Source: Alphaproteobacteria bacterium
Lineage (GTDB): Bacteria; Pseudomonadota; Alphaproteobacteria; UBA9655
Direction of reading: 5' to 3'
Assembly (NCBI GenBank): GCA_019749915.1
Contig: JAIEPE010000039.1
Span: 1-59,604, forward strand
Length of the DNA stretch: 59,604 bases
The notes beneath the pieces were generated by a model, which did no database searches, was not told the origin of the DNA, and saw nothing but the letters and a program-made list of their open reading frames with translations. Positions 18,433 through 28,575 of the stretch are shown piece by piece. Positions within the stretch are counted from its first letter, which is position 1. Each line of letters opens with the position of its first letter. A program made the translations under genes and the position numbers.

Positions 18433-18447
18433 TCCATTACCACTTCT

Positions 18448-18524
18448 GGCGGAGTAGCTCAGCTGGTTAGAGCAGCGGAATCATAATCCGCGTGTCGGGG
18501 GTTCAAGTCCCTCCTCCGCTACCA
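18448..18524 (+). tRNA. tRNA-Met (CAT), elongator type
   Basis: Acceptor GGCGGAG pairs with CTCCGCT with a G-U first pair. D-arm GCTCAGCTGGTTAGAGC, anticodon stem-loop GCGGAATCATAATCCGC with anticodon CAT, T-loop GGTTCAAGTCC, encoded CCA. The stem sequences resemble elongator Met rather than initiator, which would have three G-C pairs at the base of the anticodon stem. A lysidine-modified tRNA-Ile is less likely. Confidence 0.95.
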
Positions 18525-18781
18525 ATTTCAATCAAATCAGTCATTTGTCTAAAGAGAGTTTTAGCCTCGCTCTTAAGGTTGCTTTCATAATGGAAATAGC
18601 TTATGTCACAGAAATCAAACACTTTTTTCAAGCTGCATTTAGTGATACAATGAAAAAAAAGTTACGATAATTAATAGAGGAGAACAAAATTTTTAATGAA
18701 AAGACATGCCTACAAGTTGTATTCATTTTTTGTCTTATAACTGCTCCTTTTGCCCTTGTTATAGGGATACTGACTCATTCA

Positions 18782-19666
18782 ATGGCTCTTATTTTATTAG
18801 GCGTGATATACATATTTGATGCTTTTACGTCCTTTATATCCCTCGCTATTTTTAAGCTTATTTCAAAATCCCCCTCTAAAACGTATCACTTTGGTTATTC
18901 TAAATTCGAGCCATTGCTAATTGTTGTTGAAACAATAGTTATAATAGCAACATGTATGATTAGTTTTATACATGCTTTAAAAGAACTTTATCATCACTCA
19001 TCATTTATTGTTAATTATGATTTAGGCTTATATTATGTTGTATTTGTATTAATTTCAGACATTTTAATAAGTATTTATATTCATATCTGTATAAAAATAA
19101 AATCCACGCCTTTACTTAAAATAGAATTTGTAGGATGGTACTATGATTTATTATGTACACTTACTTTATTAATTGGATTTATAGTTTCTTATACCTTAGA
19201 AAAAAGTTCAGAGGCTCATTTACAACATCTTTCTGCCTTTGTTGATCCTATAATGTCTATTTTCGTTATTCTATTAATCATCACAAAACCTTTTTTACTG
19301 TTTCGTGAAAATCTAGGAGATATTCTTGATAGAAAACCAGAAGAACCATTTATCGAAGATATGGTCTTAAAAATAGTGAAACAAAGTACTGAAGATCTTC
19401 AAATAAATATAGACATAGAATATATTAAATTAAGAAGAGCAGGGCGTGCATATTTCTGTCACATAAAATATTGTGTCGATAGTCAAGTGACTTTACAAGA
19501 AATAACTTTGTTTAACGAAAATGTAAGAGAAAAAGTCGAGCATAAACTTCCTCACTTTCATATGGACCTAATTGCAGAAACAAATATAAAAATAGAGAAA
19601 TATAAAGATTTTACGGTAAAAGAACCCTTCACTGACGAGGAAAAAATTACTCCTGAAGCTCCTTAA
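18782..19666 (+). CDS. Cation diffusion facilitator (COG3965 type), start uncertain
   Basis: 294 aa from the only in-frame ATG. Membrane helices with YHFGYSKFEPL and EFVGWYYDLL place it in the COG3965 branch of the CDF metal transporters; a soluble C-terminal domain follows. The first helix is cut: the frame is open upstream to 18671 and reads on as hydrophobic sequence (CLQVVFIFCLITAPFALVIG). AGAGGAG at 18676-18682 sits 6 bases before an in-frame ATT at 18689, so translation may begin at a rare ATT, or an early frameshift has separated it from ATG 18696. Metal ligands DxxxD/HxxxD of FieF are not both kept. AT-rich. The 3' end overlaps the convergent gene by 20 bases. Confidence 0.75.
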   Translation: MALILLGVIYIFDAFTSFISLAIFKLISKSPSKTYHFGYSKFEPLLIVVETIVIIATCMISFIHALKELYHHSSFIVNYDLGLYYVVFVLISDILISIYIHICIKIKSTPLLKIEFVGWYYDLLCTLTLLIGFIVSYTLEKSSEAHLQHLSAFVDPIMSIFVILLIITKPFLLFRENLGDILDRKPEEPFIEDMVLKIVKQSTEDLQINIDIEYIKLRRAGRAYFCHIKYCVDSQVTLQEITLFNENVREKVEHKLPHFHMDLIAETNIKIEKYKDFTVKEPFTDEEKITPEAP

Positions 19667-21590
19667 GGTTTTTAAATTGTTCTAAGGCCTCGGGATTGGA
19701 GAGGGAAGCTTTGTTTTTTACTTCCCGTCCATGGATGGTTTCCCGCACGGCCAGTTCCACTATTTTTCCACTTAAGGTGCGGGGAATATCAATAATGGCA
19801 ATAATCTTAGCAGGAACGTGACGCGGGCTGGCATTCAGGCGGATTTGCTTTTTGATCTGATCCTTAAGGGAATCAGTCAACTCAGCATCTTTTCGAAGCA
19901 CGACGAACAAAATAACCCGTACATCGCCCTGCCATTCTTGTCCTACGGCAAGGCTTTCCAGGACTTCAGGGATTTTCTCCACCTGGCGATAGATTTCTGC
20001 TGTGCCAATGCGCACGCCTCCGGGATTGAGGACCGCATCAGAGCGTCCATGAATGATAAAGCCTCCATGAGGCGTGGCTTCCGCATAGTCCCCATGGCAC
20101 CAGGTGTTAGGATAGGTTTCAAAATAGGTGGCGTGGTATTTTCGATCTCCTTCATCACCCCAGAAGTATAGGGGCATGGTGGGGAAGGGAGTGGTGCATA
20201 CCAGCTCACCCTTTTGACCTATAACAGATTTTCCAGTTTCATCGAAAACTTGGACGTTCATGCCAAGGCCGGGGACTTGGAGTTCCCCCCGCCATACGGG
20301 GAGGATCGGACAGCCCAAAGCAAAGCATGAGACGATATCCGCCCCGCCCGAAATCGAAGCAAGGCAGAGATCGGCTTTAATGGCCTCATAAACATAATCA
20401 AACCCTTCGGAGGCAAGGGGAGAGCCTGTAGACAAAATCATGCGAAGGGCTGTTAGATCATAGGAATCCTTAGGACGGCAGACTGTCTTTTGAAGGTTAT
20501 CAATGTACTTGGCAGAGGTGCCAAAATGGGTGATTTTTTCTGCCTCGGCAAACTGCCATAAAATCTCACCCTCAGGGCAACCATCATAGAGCATGAGGGT
20601 GGCCCCAGAGGCAAGACTTGAGATCAGCCAATTCCACATCATCCAGCCGCAACTGGTAAAATAAAACACCCGATCTTCAGGCTTGATATTTGAATGAAGT
20701 TGATGTTCCTTCAAGTGTTGAAGGAGAACTCCACCCGTTCTGTGAACGATGCATTTAGGCACGCCCGTGGTGCCAGAAGTATAGAGGATAAAGAGGGGGT
20801 GGTTAAAGGGGACTTGGGCAAAATCAATTTCCTTGGTCTGCCCGAAAGGCTTAAGAGCTTCATCCCACGTTTTTACGCTTTCCTGAGAGGGAAAAGTTAA
20901 TGGTTTATTTTCATATGAAAACACAATGACTTGTTCAAGGGCAGGAAGTCCCTTGAAAAGGGCAGGGATTTTTTCAAGACAGTCAAACCACTTTCCTTTG
21001 TAAAAATATCCATCGGCCATGAAAAGAACTTTAGGTCTTGTTTGACCAAAACGATCTACAACACCATTCACCCCAAAGTCGGGAGAGCAGGAAGACCACA
21101 GTGCGCCAAGGGATGTGGTCGCTAGCATGGCAATGACGGCCTCTGGCGTATTCGGTATATAGCCCGCTACATGGTCTCCTTGTTGAACTCCCATAGACTT
21201 CAGGGCCGCTGCAAGAGCGGCAACTTGGGTATACAGTTCGCTATAGGAGAGTTTTCGCTTCACCTTATCCTCTCCCCAAAAGACCAAGGCCTCTTGCTCT
21301 GCGGGGCGCGGGCGCAACAAATTTTCTGCATAATTAAGGTGCGCATCTTCAAAAAAGCGGGGCTTAAAAATTCCCTGGGATAGATTCAGAAGACGTTCTC
21401 CTTCTTGAGAAAAAATTACGTTGCAGAAATCCCAAATTTCACGCCAAAAGTCTTCTATGTGCGTCACAGACCATTGATGGAGTTCTTTGTAACTCTGAAG
21501 GTTCATTTTCTTCAAAAAAGCCGTCAGGGTGGCTTTTTCGATTTGCTGTGGTGTGGGTGTCCAAAGAGGATAATTATTGTTTTTGTTCAT
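19647..21590 (-). CDS. aacS: Acetoacetyl-CoA synthetase
   Basis: 647 aa; adenylate-forming enzyme converting acetoacetate, ATP and CoA to acetoacetyl-CoA. The P-loop-like LYTSGTTGVPKCIVH, the core STGSPLASEGFDYVY, the hinge HGRSDAVLNPGGVRIG and the C-terminal catalytic Lys region (TLSGKIVELAVR) are present. Length and N-terminus (PLWTPTPQQIEKATLTAF) match acetoacetate-CoA ligases rather than acetyl-CoA synthetases. The start lies 4 bases after the stop of the rhodanese gene, so it ends a TauE-rhodanese-aacS operon. It suggests use of ketone bodies or PHB-derived acetoacetate, possibly host-supplied. Confidence 0.93.
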   Translation of the reverse strand: MNKNNNYPLWTPTPQQIEKATLTAFLKKMNLQSYKELHQWSVTHIEDFWREIWDFCNVIFSQEGERLLNLSQGIFKPRFFEDAHLNYAENLLRPRPAEQEALVFWGEDKVKRKLSYSELYTQVAALAAALKSMGVQQGDHVAGYIPNTPEAVIAMLATTSLGALWSSCSPDFGVNGVVDRFGQTRPKVLFMADGYFYKGKWFDCLEKIPALFKGLPALEQVIVFSYENKPLTFPSQESVKTWDEALKPFGQTKEIDFAQVPFNHPLFILYTSGTTGVPKCIVHRTGGVLLQHLKEHQLHSNIKPEDRVFYFTSCGWMMWNWLISSLASGATLMLYDGCPEGEILWQFAEAEKITHFGTSAKYIDNLQKTVCRPKDSYDLTALRMILSTGSPLASEGFDYVYEAIKADLCLASISGGADIVSCFALGCPILPVWRGELQVPGLGMNVQVFDETGKSVIGQKGELVCTTPFPTMPLYFWGDEGDRKYHATYFETYPNTWCHGDYAEATPHGGFIIHGRSDAVLNPGGVRIGTAEIYRQVEKIPEVLESLAVGQEWQGDVRVILFVVLRKDAELTDSLKDQIKKQIRLNASPRHVPAKIIAIIDIPRTLSGKIVELAVRETIHGREVKNKASLSNPEALEQFKNLKELQE

Positions 21591-21594
21591 ACAC

Positions 21595-21906
21595 TTATTT
21601 TAAATGATAAAGCATCTCATTCCAAGCCCTTATGCCGCCTTGCAGGTTAAAAATTTTTTCATAGCCATAAAATGTCAGCGTCAAATCGCAGGCTTGGGCT
21701 GAACGATGCCCACTTCTGCAAATAAAAACGTATTCTTTCGAAGGATCGGCCGCTTCTAAAAATGCGATTAGTTCGTGGCCCAGAGTTGCTAAAATCGCTC
21801 CTTCAATTTTACCTTCCGGTCCTGTGAGCTCATAAGGCTCTCGCACATCAACGAGAACAAATCTGTCTTTGTGTTTATAGATTTCTTGGGGGGTAATTTC
21901 TTGCAT
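21595..21906 (-). CDS. Rhodanese-like sulfurtransferase
   Basis: 103 aa, a single rhodanese domain. It has LVDVREPYEL near residue 17, the active loop ICRSGHRSAQ with the persulfide Cys, and the C-terminal NLQGGIRAWNEML. Such stand-alone proteins carry sulfane sulfur between partners. It lies 8 bases downstream of the TauE/SafE transporter and 4 bases upstream of aacS on the same strand. The pairing with TauE suggests sulfur traffic (thiosulfate or sulfite); this is inferred from context only. Confidence 0.9.
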   Translation of the reverse strand: MQEITPQEIYKHKDRFVLVDVREPYELTGPEGKIEGAILATLGHELIAFLEAADPSKEYVFICRSGHRSAQACDLTLTFYGYEKIFNLQGGIRAWNEMLYHLK

Positions 21907-21914
21907 AAATCTTC

Positions 21915-22676
21915 TTAAAAAAGTATGGCTAACGTCCGCATCATTGAAACAATGATGATTCCTGTCAAAGTCAATTTTCGAATAAGGATCATCTGAAGGT
22001 GGGGGACGGAGGAGGTTAATTTTTTAACGATAAAGGAGGTGATAATAAGGGGTACGATAAGACTTATCCAAGACTCAGTGCTGATGTTAATGTTGCCTTG
22101 TCGCCACGCGGAAAGAGGGGCCGTGATCGCAATGGTTAAAAGGCTGCACGCTATGGCTTGGTCAAAAGTAAGTCGCGTGATGCCTGTCAACCAAGGAATA
22201 ACCACAACTCCACCCCCAAGGCCAGTCATGGTACTAAAAAAGCCCATAATGGCGCCTCCAATGGAAGCGGATTTAAGGCGAAAAGTCATGGGGCGGTTTT
22301 TGCCCAGGTCTTCTGGCTTTCGCAAAATCCAGAGGCTATAAAGACTAAAAAGACAGGTGAGGTTCAAAAGAACATTGACAAGCCAATTGGGAGAGATGTC
22401 TTTCAAGGGTACTGAAATAAAGGCAAAAATGCTGGCGCAAAGAATTAAAATAGCTGCCACTGGATAAAGGGTGTTTTTACGTTGAAAAAGCCATGAGATG
22501 GTAGCCCCAATGGTCAGAACAAGTAAACTGTAAGCCGAGGCTTCCTTAATATCATAGCCGCCAAAGGTCATCAAAATGGGGATAGCAATAACGCCACCGC
22601 CCGTGCCAGTAAGACCTAAAAAGGTTCCTGCAGCTGTTCCTACAAGAGACCATAAAAGAACGGGATCTTCAATCAC
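21915..22676 (-). CDS. TauE/SafE family anion exporter
   Basis: 253 aa with about eight hydrophobic segments. The two family motifs are visible: GLTGTGGGVIAIPIL near the N-terminus and MTGLGGGVVVIPWL in the second half, the internal duplication of this family. Members export sulfite, sulfoacetate or related anions. Adjacent rhodanese supports a sulfur role. It diverges from gatC; the 66 to 72 bases between carry both promoters. The substrate is unknown. Confidence 0.88.
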   Translation of the reverse strand: MIEDPVLLWSLVGTAAGTFLGLTGTGGGVIAIPILMTFGGYDIKEASAYSLLVLTIGATISWLFQRKNTLYPVAAILILCASIFAFISVPLKDISPNWLVNVLLNLTCLFSLYSLWILRKPEDLGKNRPMTFRLKSASIGGAIMGFFSTMTGLGGGVVVIPWLTGITRLTFDQAIACSLLTIAITAPLSAWRQGNINISTESWISLIVPLIITSFIVKKLTSSVPHLQMILIRKLTLTGIIIVSMMRTLAILF

Positions 22677-22748
22677 GATGATTTTTCCCCTTAACCTTTC
22701 TATAAAAACCTACTAATACTAAGTGCAAACAATTATCAGGAGATGACT

Positions 22749-23036
22749 ATGTCATTGGATCAAGATACGGTCAAACGAATTGCTCACCTTGCCCGCCTTA
22801 AATTAAGTGAAGATCGCATAAAGTCTATGCAAGAGGATCTGAATCGCATCCTTCATTTTATTGATCAGTTGAATGAGGTTGAAACGGGAAGCGTGGAAGC
22901 TATTGCTGGTGTGAATACACCTGCTATGCCCATGCGTGAGGATAGGGTGACTGATGGGGATAAGGTGCAAGATATCCTTCAAAATGCTCCCGAAGTTGCC
23001 TGTAACATGTTCGTTGTCCCAAAAGTTGTGGAATAA
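22749..23036 (+). CDS. gatC: Asp/Glu-tRNA amidotransferase subunit C
   Basis: 95 aa from ATG 22749, placed 6 bases after CAGGAG; the ATG at 22743 is too close to that site. GatC stabilises the GatAB complex, which converts Glu-tRNA(Gln) or Asp-tRNA(Asn) to the amide forms. It begins [20 protein letters not shown], typical of GatC, with [14 protein letters not shown] following. The C-terminus [10 protein letters not shown] also fits. gatA begins 5 bases downstream and overlaps gatB, forming a gatCAB operon. Confidence 0.96.
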   Translation: MSLDQDTVKRIAHLARLKLSEDRIKSMQEDLNRILHFIDQLNEVETGSVEAIAGVNTPAMPMREDRVTDGDKVQDILQNAPEVACNMFVVPKVVE

Positions 23037-23041
23037 TTAAA

Positions 23042-24544
23042 ATGACAAATTTAGCTGTAAAACCGTCTCTCAAGAATGATCTGATTCACTTAACTCTTGC
23101 TGAGGCAAGACGCGGCCTTGAGGAAAAGAAATTTTCTGCCGTTGAATTGACAAAAGCTTATCTTGATTCCATGGGAGAGCATCGCCATTTAAATGCTTAT
23201 ATCCTAGAGACCCTAGAGCAGGCTCTGGAGCAGGCGAAAGAGTGTGACATGCGTCTTGCCAAAGGGGAGGGCAGGTCTCTTGAAGGGATCCCGTTGGCGA
23301 TGAAGGACCTTTTTTGTACCAAAGGTATTCAAACGACGGCGGCTTCTCATATCCTAGAAGGCTTTATCCCTCCCTATGAATCCACCGTCAGTGATAATCT
23401 GAAAAAGGCAGGAACGGTTACCCTTGGTAAAACCAACATGGATGAATTTGCCATGGGCTCAGCCAACATTACCAGTTACTTTGGTAATGTGATTAACCCT
23501 TGGAAACGTGCTGATGGAAAAGACTTGACGCCTGGCGGTTCTTCAGGAGGGACGGCAGCAGCAGTCGCTGGCGGCCTTGCGGTGGCAGGGACGGCAACGG
23601 ATACGGGGGGATCTATTCGTCAGCCCGCCGCCTTTACTGGCCTTGTGGGGTTGAAACCCACCTATGGGCGCTGTTCCCGTTGGGGAATGGTGGCCTTTGC
23701 CTCCTCTCTTGACCAAGCCGGTACCATCACCCGGGATGTCCGCGATTCTGCTCTAATGCTTAAAGTTATGGCAGGTTATGACCCAAAGGATGCGACGTCG
23801 GCGCATGTTGAGGTGCCCGATTTTGCTAAAGCTCTTGAATTAGGTGTGAAAGGCCTCAAAGTAGGAATTCCGAAAGAATATCACCTTGAAGGGATGCCGG
23901 AAGACATTTTGAATTTATGGGAACAGGGGAAAAAGTGGCTTGTCGAGGCTGGAGCTGAGCTTGTTGACATCAGTTTGCCCCATACCAAATACAGCCTTCC
24001 TACCTATTATGTGTTGGCCCCTGCGGAAGCTTCCGCCAACCTTGCCCGCTATGATGGAGTGCGTTATGGTTTACGGGTGCCAGGGAAAACGTTGGATGAG
24101 CTTTATGAAAATACGCGCAGCGAAGGCTTTGGAGAAGAAGTCCAGCGCCGCATTTTGATTGGAACCTACGTTCTTTCAGCCGGGTATTATGACGCTTATT
24201 ACCTGAAGGCGCAAAAGGTGCGGCGCCTTATCGCCCAAGATTTTGAGTTGGCCTATCAAAAGGTGGATGTCATCTTAACGCCTACAACTCCATCGGCGGC
24301 ATTTGCACTGGATGAAAAACCCACCGATCCGGTTGTGATGTATCTCAATGATGTATTAACGGTGCCTGCAAACCTTGCAGGCCTTCCTGCCATTTCTGTA
24401 CCGGCTGGTTTTTCAAAGGATAATCTTCCTTTGGGGTTGCAATTGATTGGCCCTGCCTTTGATGAAAACGTTCTTTTCCGTACAGCACGCGTTCTTGAAG
24501 ACGCCGCCCAATTTAAATCCTTTTTGAGAGGACACGCATCATGA
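23042..24544 (+). CDS. gatA: Asp/Glu-tRNA amidotransferase subunit A
   Basis: 500 aa amidase subunit that releases ammonia from glutamine. The Ser-cisSer-Lys triad is visible in [12 protein letters not shown] (Lys), [14 protein letters not shown] and [17 protein letters not shown]. The full amidase signature is intact. It overlaps gatB by 4 bases (ATGA), implying translational coupling. Presence of GatCAB implies indirect synthesis of Gln-tRNA, as is usual in alphaproteobacteria without GlnRS. Confidence 0.97.
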   Translation: MTNLAVKPSLKNDLIHLTLAEARRGLEEKKFSAVELTKAYLDSMGEHRHLNAYILETLEQALEQAKECDMRLAKGEGRSLEGIPLAMKDLFCTKGIQTTAASHILEGFIPPYESTVSDNLKKAGTVTLGKTNMDEFAMGSANITSYFGNVINPWKRADGKDLTPGGSSGGTAAAVAGGLAVAGTATDTGGSIRQPAAFTGLVGLKPTYGRCSRWGMVAFASSLDQAGTITRDVRDSALMLKVMAGYDPKDATSAHVEVPDFAKALELGVKGLKVGIPKEYHLEGMPEDILNLWEQGKKWLVEAGAELVDISLPHTKYSLPTYYVLAPAEASANLARYDGVRYGLRVPGKTLDELYENTRSEGFGEEVQRRILIGTYVLSAGYYDAYYLKAQKVRRLIAQDFELAYQKVDVILTPTTPSAAFALDEKPTDPVVMYLNDVLTVPANLAGLPAISVPAGFSKDNLPLGLQLIGPAFDENVLFRTARVLEDAAQFKSFLRGHAS

Positions 24545-26016
24545 CGAATCGTTATTTTTATGAGGGAACAACAGGCCCATGGGAACTTGTTATCGGTCTT
24601 GAGGTGCATGCACAGGTTATCTCTCAATCAAAGCTTTTTTCAGGAGCAGCCACTGACTTTGGGGCTGAGCCCAACACGCAAGTTTCTTTTGTGGATGCGG
24701 CCATGCCTGGCATGCTCCCAGTAATTAATAAGATTTGTGTTGAGGAAGCGGTCCGTACCGGGTTCGGAATCAATGCTGAAATTAATCTTACTTCTGTCTT
24801 TGATCGGAAGAATTACTTTTATGCAGATCTTCCCTCTGGTTATCAGATTTCCCAAAATGATCGCCCCATTGTCGGAAAGGGGCATTTGGACATTGAGCTT
24901 GAAGATGGTACAACCCGGCGCATTGGTATTACGCGCCTTCATCTCGAGCAGGATGCGGGCAAAAGTATTCATGATCAACATCCTGAGAAATCTTATATCG
25001 ATTTGAATCGTTGTGGTGTGGCCTTGATGGAGATTGTCTCCGAGCCAGACATCCGCAGCTCTGAAGAGGCAGCTGCTTATGTGCGCAAGTTGCGGTCGAT
25101 TGTGCGTTGTCTTGGGACCTGTGATGGCAACATGGATCAGGGCAGTATGCGGGTGGATGTGAATGTGTCTGTGCGCAAACCAGGCAGTCCTTTAGGCACG
25201 CGGGCGGAAATTAAGAATGTGAACTCTATTAAATTCTTGGCTCAAGCCATTGATTATGAGGCCGAGCGCCAAGTCGCCATTCTTGAGGAGGGAGGCGAGA
25301 TTCTTCAGGAAACCCGCCTGTTTGATTCCGCCAAAGGGACAACGCGCCCCATGCGGTCCAAGGAGCATGCCCATGATTACCGCTACTTCCCCGATCCTGA
25401 TCTGCCGCCCTTGGTTTTAGATGCGGCATGGGTTGAGGAAATTCGCAAAACCATGCCTGAGCTGCCCGATGCAAAAAAAGCACGTCTGATGAAGGATTAC
25501 GAGCTCCCTGCTTATGACGCTTCCATTATTGTAGCAGAGACAGAAACAGCAGTCTATTTTGAAGCGGCCGTCAAGACTTTAAAATCTAAAGATCCTAAGG
25601 CTGTTAAGCTTTTGGCAAACTGGTTGATTGGTGATCTTTTCGGCGCTTTGAATCGCGAAGACAAGACCTTGGAGACCTGTCCCATTTCTGAGATCCATCT
25701 TGCGGGGTTGGTTGACCAAATTGTGGAAGGCGTGATTTCTGGTAAGATTGCCAAGGATGTTTTTGTACGCATGTGGGAGACAGGCAAGGATGCTGCTTCT
25801 TTGATTGAAGAGCATGGCTTGAAACAACTCTCTGATGAGGGTGCCATTCTTTCTATCGTGGATAAAATCCTGGATGAAAATCCCAAGATGGTTGAAGACT
25901 ATAAATCTGGAAAAGACAAGCTATTTGGCTTTTTCGTCGGCCAAGTCATGAAGGTCACTGAAGGCAAGGCCAGCCCTGAAGTGGTGAATAAGCTCTTGAA
26001 GGAAAAGTTGGGGTAG
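24541..26016 (+). CDS. gatB: Asp/Glu-tRNA amidotransferase subunit B
   Basis: 491 aa. Binds the mischarged tRNA, phosphorylates the side chain and receives ammonia from GatA. Motifs: [10 protein letters not shown] near the N-terminus, [30 protein letters not shown]-like [14 protein letters not shown], and [14 protein letters not shown]. The C-terminal YqeY-like helical domain ends [14 protein letters not shown]. Starts at ATG 24541 overlapping gatA. It is the last gene of the operon; repeat A copy 2 follows immediately and could form a strong hairpin. Confidence 0.97.
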   Translation: MTNRYFYEGTTGPWELVIGLEVHAQVISQSKLFSGAATDFGAEPNTQVSFVDAAMPGMLPVINKICVEEAVRTGFGINAEINLTSVFDRKNYFYADLPSGYQISQNDRPIVGKGHLDIELEDGTTRRIGITRLHLEQDAGKSIHDQHPEKSYIDLNRCGVALMEIVSEPDIRSSEEAAAYVRKLRSIVRCLGTCDGNMDQGSMRVDVNVSVRKPGSPLGTRAEIKNVNSIKFLAQAIDYEAERQVAILEEGGEILQETRLFDSAKGTTRPMRSKEHAHDYRYFPDPDLPPLVLDAAWVEEIRKTMPELPDAKKARLMKDYELPAYDASIIVAETETAVYFEAAVKTLKSKDPKAVKLLANWLIGDLFGALNREDKTLETCPISEIHLAGLVDQIVEGVISGKIAKDVFVRMWETGKDAASLIEEHGLKQLSDEGAILSIVDKILDENPKMVEDYKSGKDKLFGFFVGQVMKVTEGKASPEVVNKLLKEKLG

Positions 26017-26020
26017 AGTT

Positions 26021-26124
26021 GCTGAGCTCGCCACGTTGTGGCTCCTCAGGATGACAATCTTCTGTTTTTATTAAGAAATATGTCATCCTGAGGCCCCGAG
26101 TAAAACGAGGGGAATTCAGGATCT
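26021..26124. repeat. Palindromic repeat A, copy 2 (double unit)
   Basis: Two A units face each other: GCTGAGCTCGCC...CCTCAGGATGAC and, 28 bases on, GTCATCCTGAGGCCCC...TTCAGGATCTT. The whole is a large imperfect palindrome between gatB and the convergent Sco gene, where its transcript would fold and may act as a terminator. Confidence 0.85.
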
Positions 26125-26137
26125 TGAGGTTACATTA

Positions 26138-26779
26138 TTAAAGCTTTCCCGATTCAAGTTGGAGCTTTACCTGCTTCACTATCTCTTCAGGTGAGGTGTT
26201 ATGGTTAAAGTTCGCTACATACTGGCCGTTTTTATCCATAAGGTAAATCAAAGAAGAATGGTCCATCAGATAGTCTTCTTGCCCCCGGTCTTCAGCCGTC
26301 CGGGCAGCATAGACGCGATAGGCTTTTACAACTTCATCAACTTGTTGTTTCGAGCCGGTTAACCAAACAAAATCCTTATGAAAATTTTGAGCATACACTT
26401 TAAGGTGATCAACCGTATCTCGTTGAGGATCAAAGGTGATGAAGAGGGGCTGAATTTTCAGAGCGCCTCCGATCTGATTCAAAGCATTCGTCATATGATA
26501 GAGTGCAGTAGGACAGATGTCAGGACAATAGGTATATCCAAAGTAAACCAACATGGGTTTGCCCTTAAAATCTGCATCGGTGCGAAGGACACCATTTTGG
26601 TCAACAAGGTTGAAGGGGCCTCCAATGGAGGGAAGACCTTCGGAGAGTGTTTGAATATCTTTTGAAAAAGCGACCGCACGCGACATTTTTTGTGTTTGAA
26701 TAATACCCAGAATTCCAAAGAGCAAAATACTAATCCCAATGGCTCCAATGGTCCAGAGGTTACGTCGTCTTCGCTCCAT
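26138..26779 (-). CDS. Sco1/SenC family copper chaperone
   Basis: 213 aa from the ATG at 26779, with GGGAGAAAG upstream; the frame extends to 26917 but that stretch overlaps the next gene and is not supported. A membrane anchor (about 10-28) is followed by a thioredoxin-like domain with the Cu-binding CPDIC (in [15 protein letters not shown]) and the His of [11 protein letters not shown], the CxxxC...H triad of Sco proteins. It delivers copper to, or reduces, the CuA site of cytochrome oxidase. A PCuAC-type chaperone at 41987 would be its partner, though not adjacent. Confidence 0.92.
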   Translation of the reverse strand: MERRRRNLWTIGAIGISILLFGILGIIQTQKMSRAVAFSKDIQTLSEGLPSIGGPFNLVDQNGVLRTDADFKGKPMLVYFGYTYCPDICPTALYHMTNALNQIGGALKIQPLFITFDPQRDTVDHLKVYAQNFHKDFVWLTGSKQQVDEVVKAYRVYAARTAEDRGQEDYLMDHSSLIYLMDKNGQYVANFNHNTSPEEIVKQVKLQLESGKL

Positions 26780-26861
26780 ACTTTCTCCCTTACGTTGTTT
26801 GAAAAAAGTATAACATGCCAGAAAAAAACTTAAAGGAAGATATTTGACTTGTGAATAGATT

Positions 26862-27839
26862 TTAAAAATCAGTTTTTTTGGCAGAAGGGGAAGAGGAGGA
26901 AGGCTCTTCCGGTACAAGACGAATCATGACCTGGCTTTTAGGAAAGGCTTTGGTGACTTCCTTTTCAACTTCAGCTGCAATGAGATCTGCTTCATGTAAG
27001 GAAAGTTTAGGATCCATAATCAGGTGAAGTTGAATGAACTGTTGAAGCCCCGAGGTGCGGGTTCTGAGGTCTCTTACCTCTATAACCTTTGGATGGGTCT
27101 GGATAATCTTAAGGATGATAGTGCGCTCCTTATCATCCAACTCCCGGTCCATGAGAATATTAAAAGCTTGGAGCATAATTCTCCAGGCGCTCCAAAGAAT
27201 ATAAGCCCCAATGAGAATACCAAAAAGAGGATCAATTTCACCCATATCAAAAAACTGAGCCGCACTTAAGGAGATGATGACGGCGCCATTGATAAGAAGG
27301 TCGGATTGATAGTGGATCATATCCGCTGCGATGGCCGTTGAGCCGGTCTTCTTCACTACATGTTTTTGGAAAGAAACAAGGAAAAGAGTGATAACAATAG
27401 CAATGCCAATAATTAAAAGACCGATCCCTGTTGACTCAATAGGTTCAGGATTTGAAAAGCGTTCTACAGCTTCATGTAAAAGCCAAAGGGAAGAGGCGCC
27501 AATAAAAACGGCTTGTCCAAGTCCTGCCAAAGATTCAGCTTTTCCATGACCAAATCTATGTTCTTTATCCGCTGGCTTTAAGGCGTGATAAACAGCTACC
27601 ATGTTGATGAAGGAAGCAAAGGCATCAAGAAGGGAGTCAATGAGGGAGGCTTGTAAACTGATGGAATGGGTGATCCACCACCCAAAAAATTTAATAACAA
27701 TTAAAAGAGCTGCTGTTGCGACAGAAGCATAGGTGGCGAGTCTTATAATCCTTATATTATGTTGGCCTATTGCGTGCATAAGTCCTGAAATCTCTTTTAT
27801 AGTTAAGGTACATGATTCTTCCCATTGATCAAGAGGCAT
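26862..27839 (-). CDS. Cation diffusion facilitator, FieF/YiiP type
   Basis: 325 aa zinc/iron exporter. The canonical site-A ligands are present: DSLLD in helix 2 and HYQSD in helix 5, matching the DxxxD and HxxxD of Yii[15 protein letters not shown] is the family's inter-helix motif. The C-terminal cytosolic domain ends in a Ser-rich tail. A later start (MHAIGQHNI, 27779) is possible. It is distinct from the CDF protein at 18782, which lacks this site. It is upstream of the Sco gene on the same strand with overlapping or very close ends. Confidence 0.92.
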   Translation of the reverse strand: MPLDQWEESCTLTIKEISGLMHAIGQHNIRIIRLATYASVATAALLIVIKFFGWWITHSISLQASLIDSLLDAFASFINMVAVYHALKPADKEHRFGHGKAESLAGLGQAVFIGASSLWLLHEAVERFSNPEPIESTGIGLLIIGIAIVITLFLVSFQKHVVKKTGSTAIAADMIHYQSDLLINGAVIISLSAAQFFDMGEIDPLFGILIGAYILWSAWRIMLQAFNILMDRELDDKERTIILKIIQTHPKVIEVRDLRTRTSGLQQFIQLHLIMDPKLSLHEADLIAAEVEKEVTKAFPKSQVMIRLVPEEPSSSSPSAKKTDF

Positions 27840-27903
27840 ATTTCATATAACCTCACTATCATAAGATATATTTGATTTATTTTTAGTAAAGGATATCTAG
27901 GAC

Positions 27904-28368
27904 ATGAAAACAAAGATTATTGCTCTTTCTCTCGCTGTTGCTACTTTAACAACAGGATGCGAAAATCCAAAACAAGCTATTGGAACTGTGGGCGGGGGCG
28001 CTCTCGGAGCGTGGGCTGGCTCTACAATTGGAAAAGGTCGTGGTAACACAGTTGCAACAGCCGTTGGAGCGGTTGCTGGGGCTCTTGCGGGTGGTTATAT
28101 TGGTGGCCAACTTGATAAAGCGGATAGAGAACGGGCTGAGCGTACCTATCAAGGGGCTCTTGAGAGCAGTCCTGTTGGTAAAACTTCCCAATGGAGAAAC
28201 CCTGATAGTGGAAACTCTGGCTCTATTACCCCAACTCGGACCTATGAAAATAATGGACGCTACTGCCGAGAGTTTAATCAAACGGTAAATATCGGTGGAA
28301 GAACACAACAAGCTTATGGTACAGCCTGCCGTCAACCTGATGGTTCTTGGCAAATTGTAGGAAGCTAA
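27904..28368 (+). CDS. 17 kDa surface antigen-like lipoprotein (glycine zipper)
   Basis: 154 aa. A lipoprotein signal with lipobox LTTGC (Cys20) leads to a Gly/Ala-rich glycine-zipper segment (about 28-65, TVGGGALGAWAGSTIGKGRG and GAVAGALAGGYIGGQL), then a domain ending CREFNQTVNIGGRTQQAYGTACRQPDGSWQIV. This is the layout of the rickettsial 17 kDa common antigen and related outer-membrane lipoproteins. Two Cys in the C-terminal domain may form a disulfide. Divergent from the FieF gene. Exact function is unknown. Confidence 0.9.
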   Translation: MKTKIIALSLAVATLTTGCENPKQAIGTVGGGALGAWAGSTIGKGRGNTVATAVGAVAGALAGGYIGGQLDKADRERAERTYQGALESSPVGKTSQWRNPDSGNSGSITPTRTYENNGRYCREFNQTVNIGGRTQQAYGTACRQPDGSWQIVGS

Positions 28369-28377
28369 GACAAACTA

Positions 28378-28453
28378 GTGACGTCCCGCGGCCTGACCGC
28401 GGGATCCATCTTGTGATTTCCCTTGACCCTGTGGTCAAGCCGCGGAGCGTCAA
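28378..28453. repeat. Palindromic repeat C, copy 2
   Basis: GTGACGTCCCGCGG...CCGCGGGATCC is followed by TTGACCCTGTGG...GCCGCGGAGCGTC in opposite sense, giving two facing units. It lies just after the surface lipoprotein gene. Confidence 0.85.
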
Positions 28454-28540
28454 GTGTATGAGGGACAGAGAAATCTGCCACATGCGTAAACCCATAAAAA
28501 AGCAATAAAGGACTTGACTTTGCTCTTTAATGACGCAAAG

Positions 28541-28549
28541 TTATCCACA
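28541..28549 (+). promoter_or_regulatory. Perfect DnaA-box match before the M23 peptidase gene
   Basis: TTATCCACA, the consensus DnaA box, lies 27 bases before the ATG at 28576. It is a single box with no cluster, so it could regulate the gene or be chance. The only other perfect match noticed is at 51152-51160. Confidence 0.35.
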
Positions 28550-28575
28550 AATTTCAAACAATTTAGTTAGGGTCA

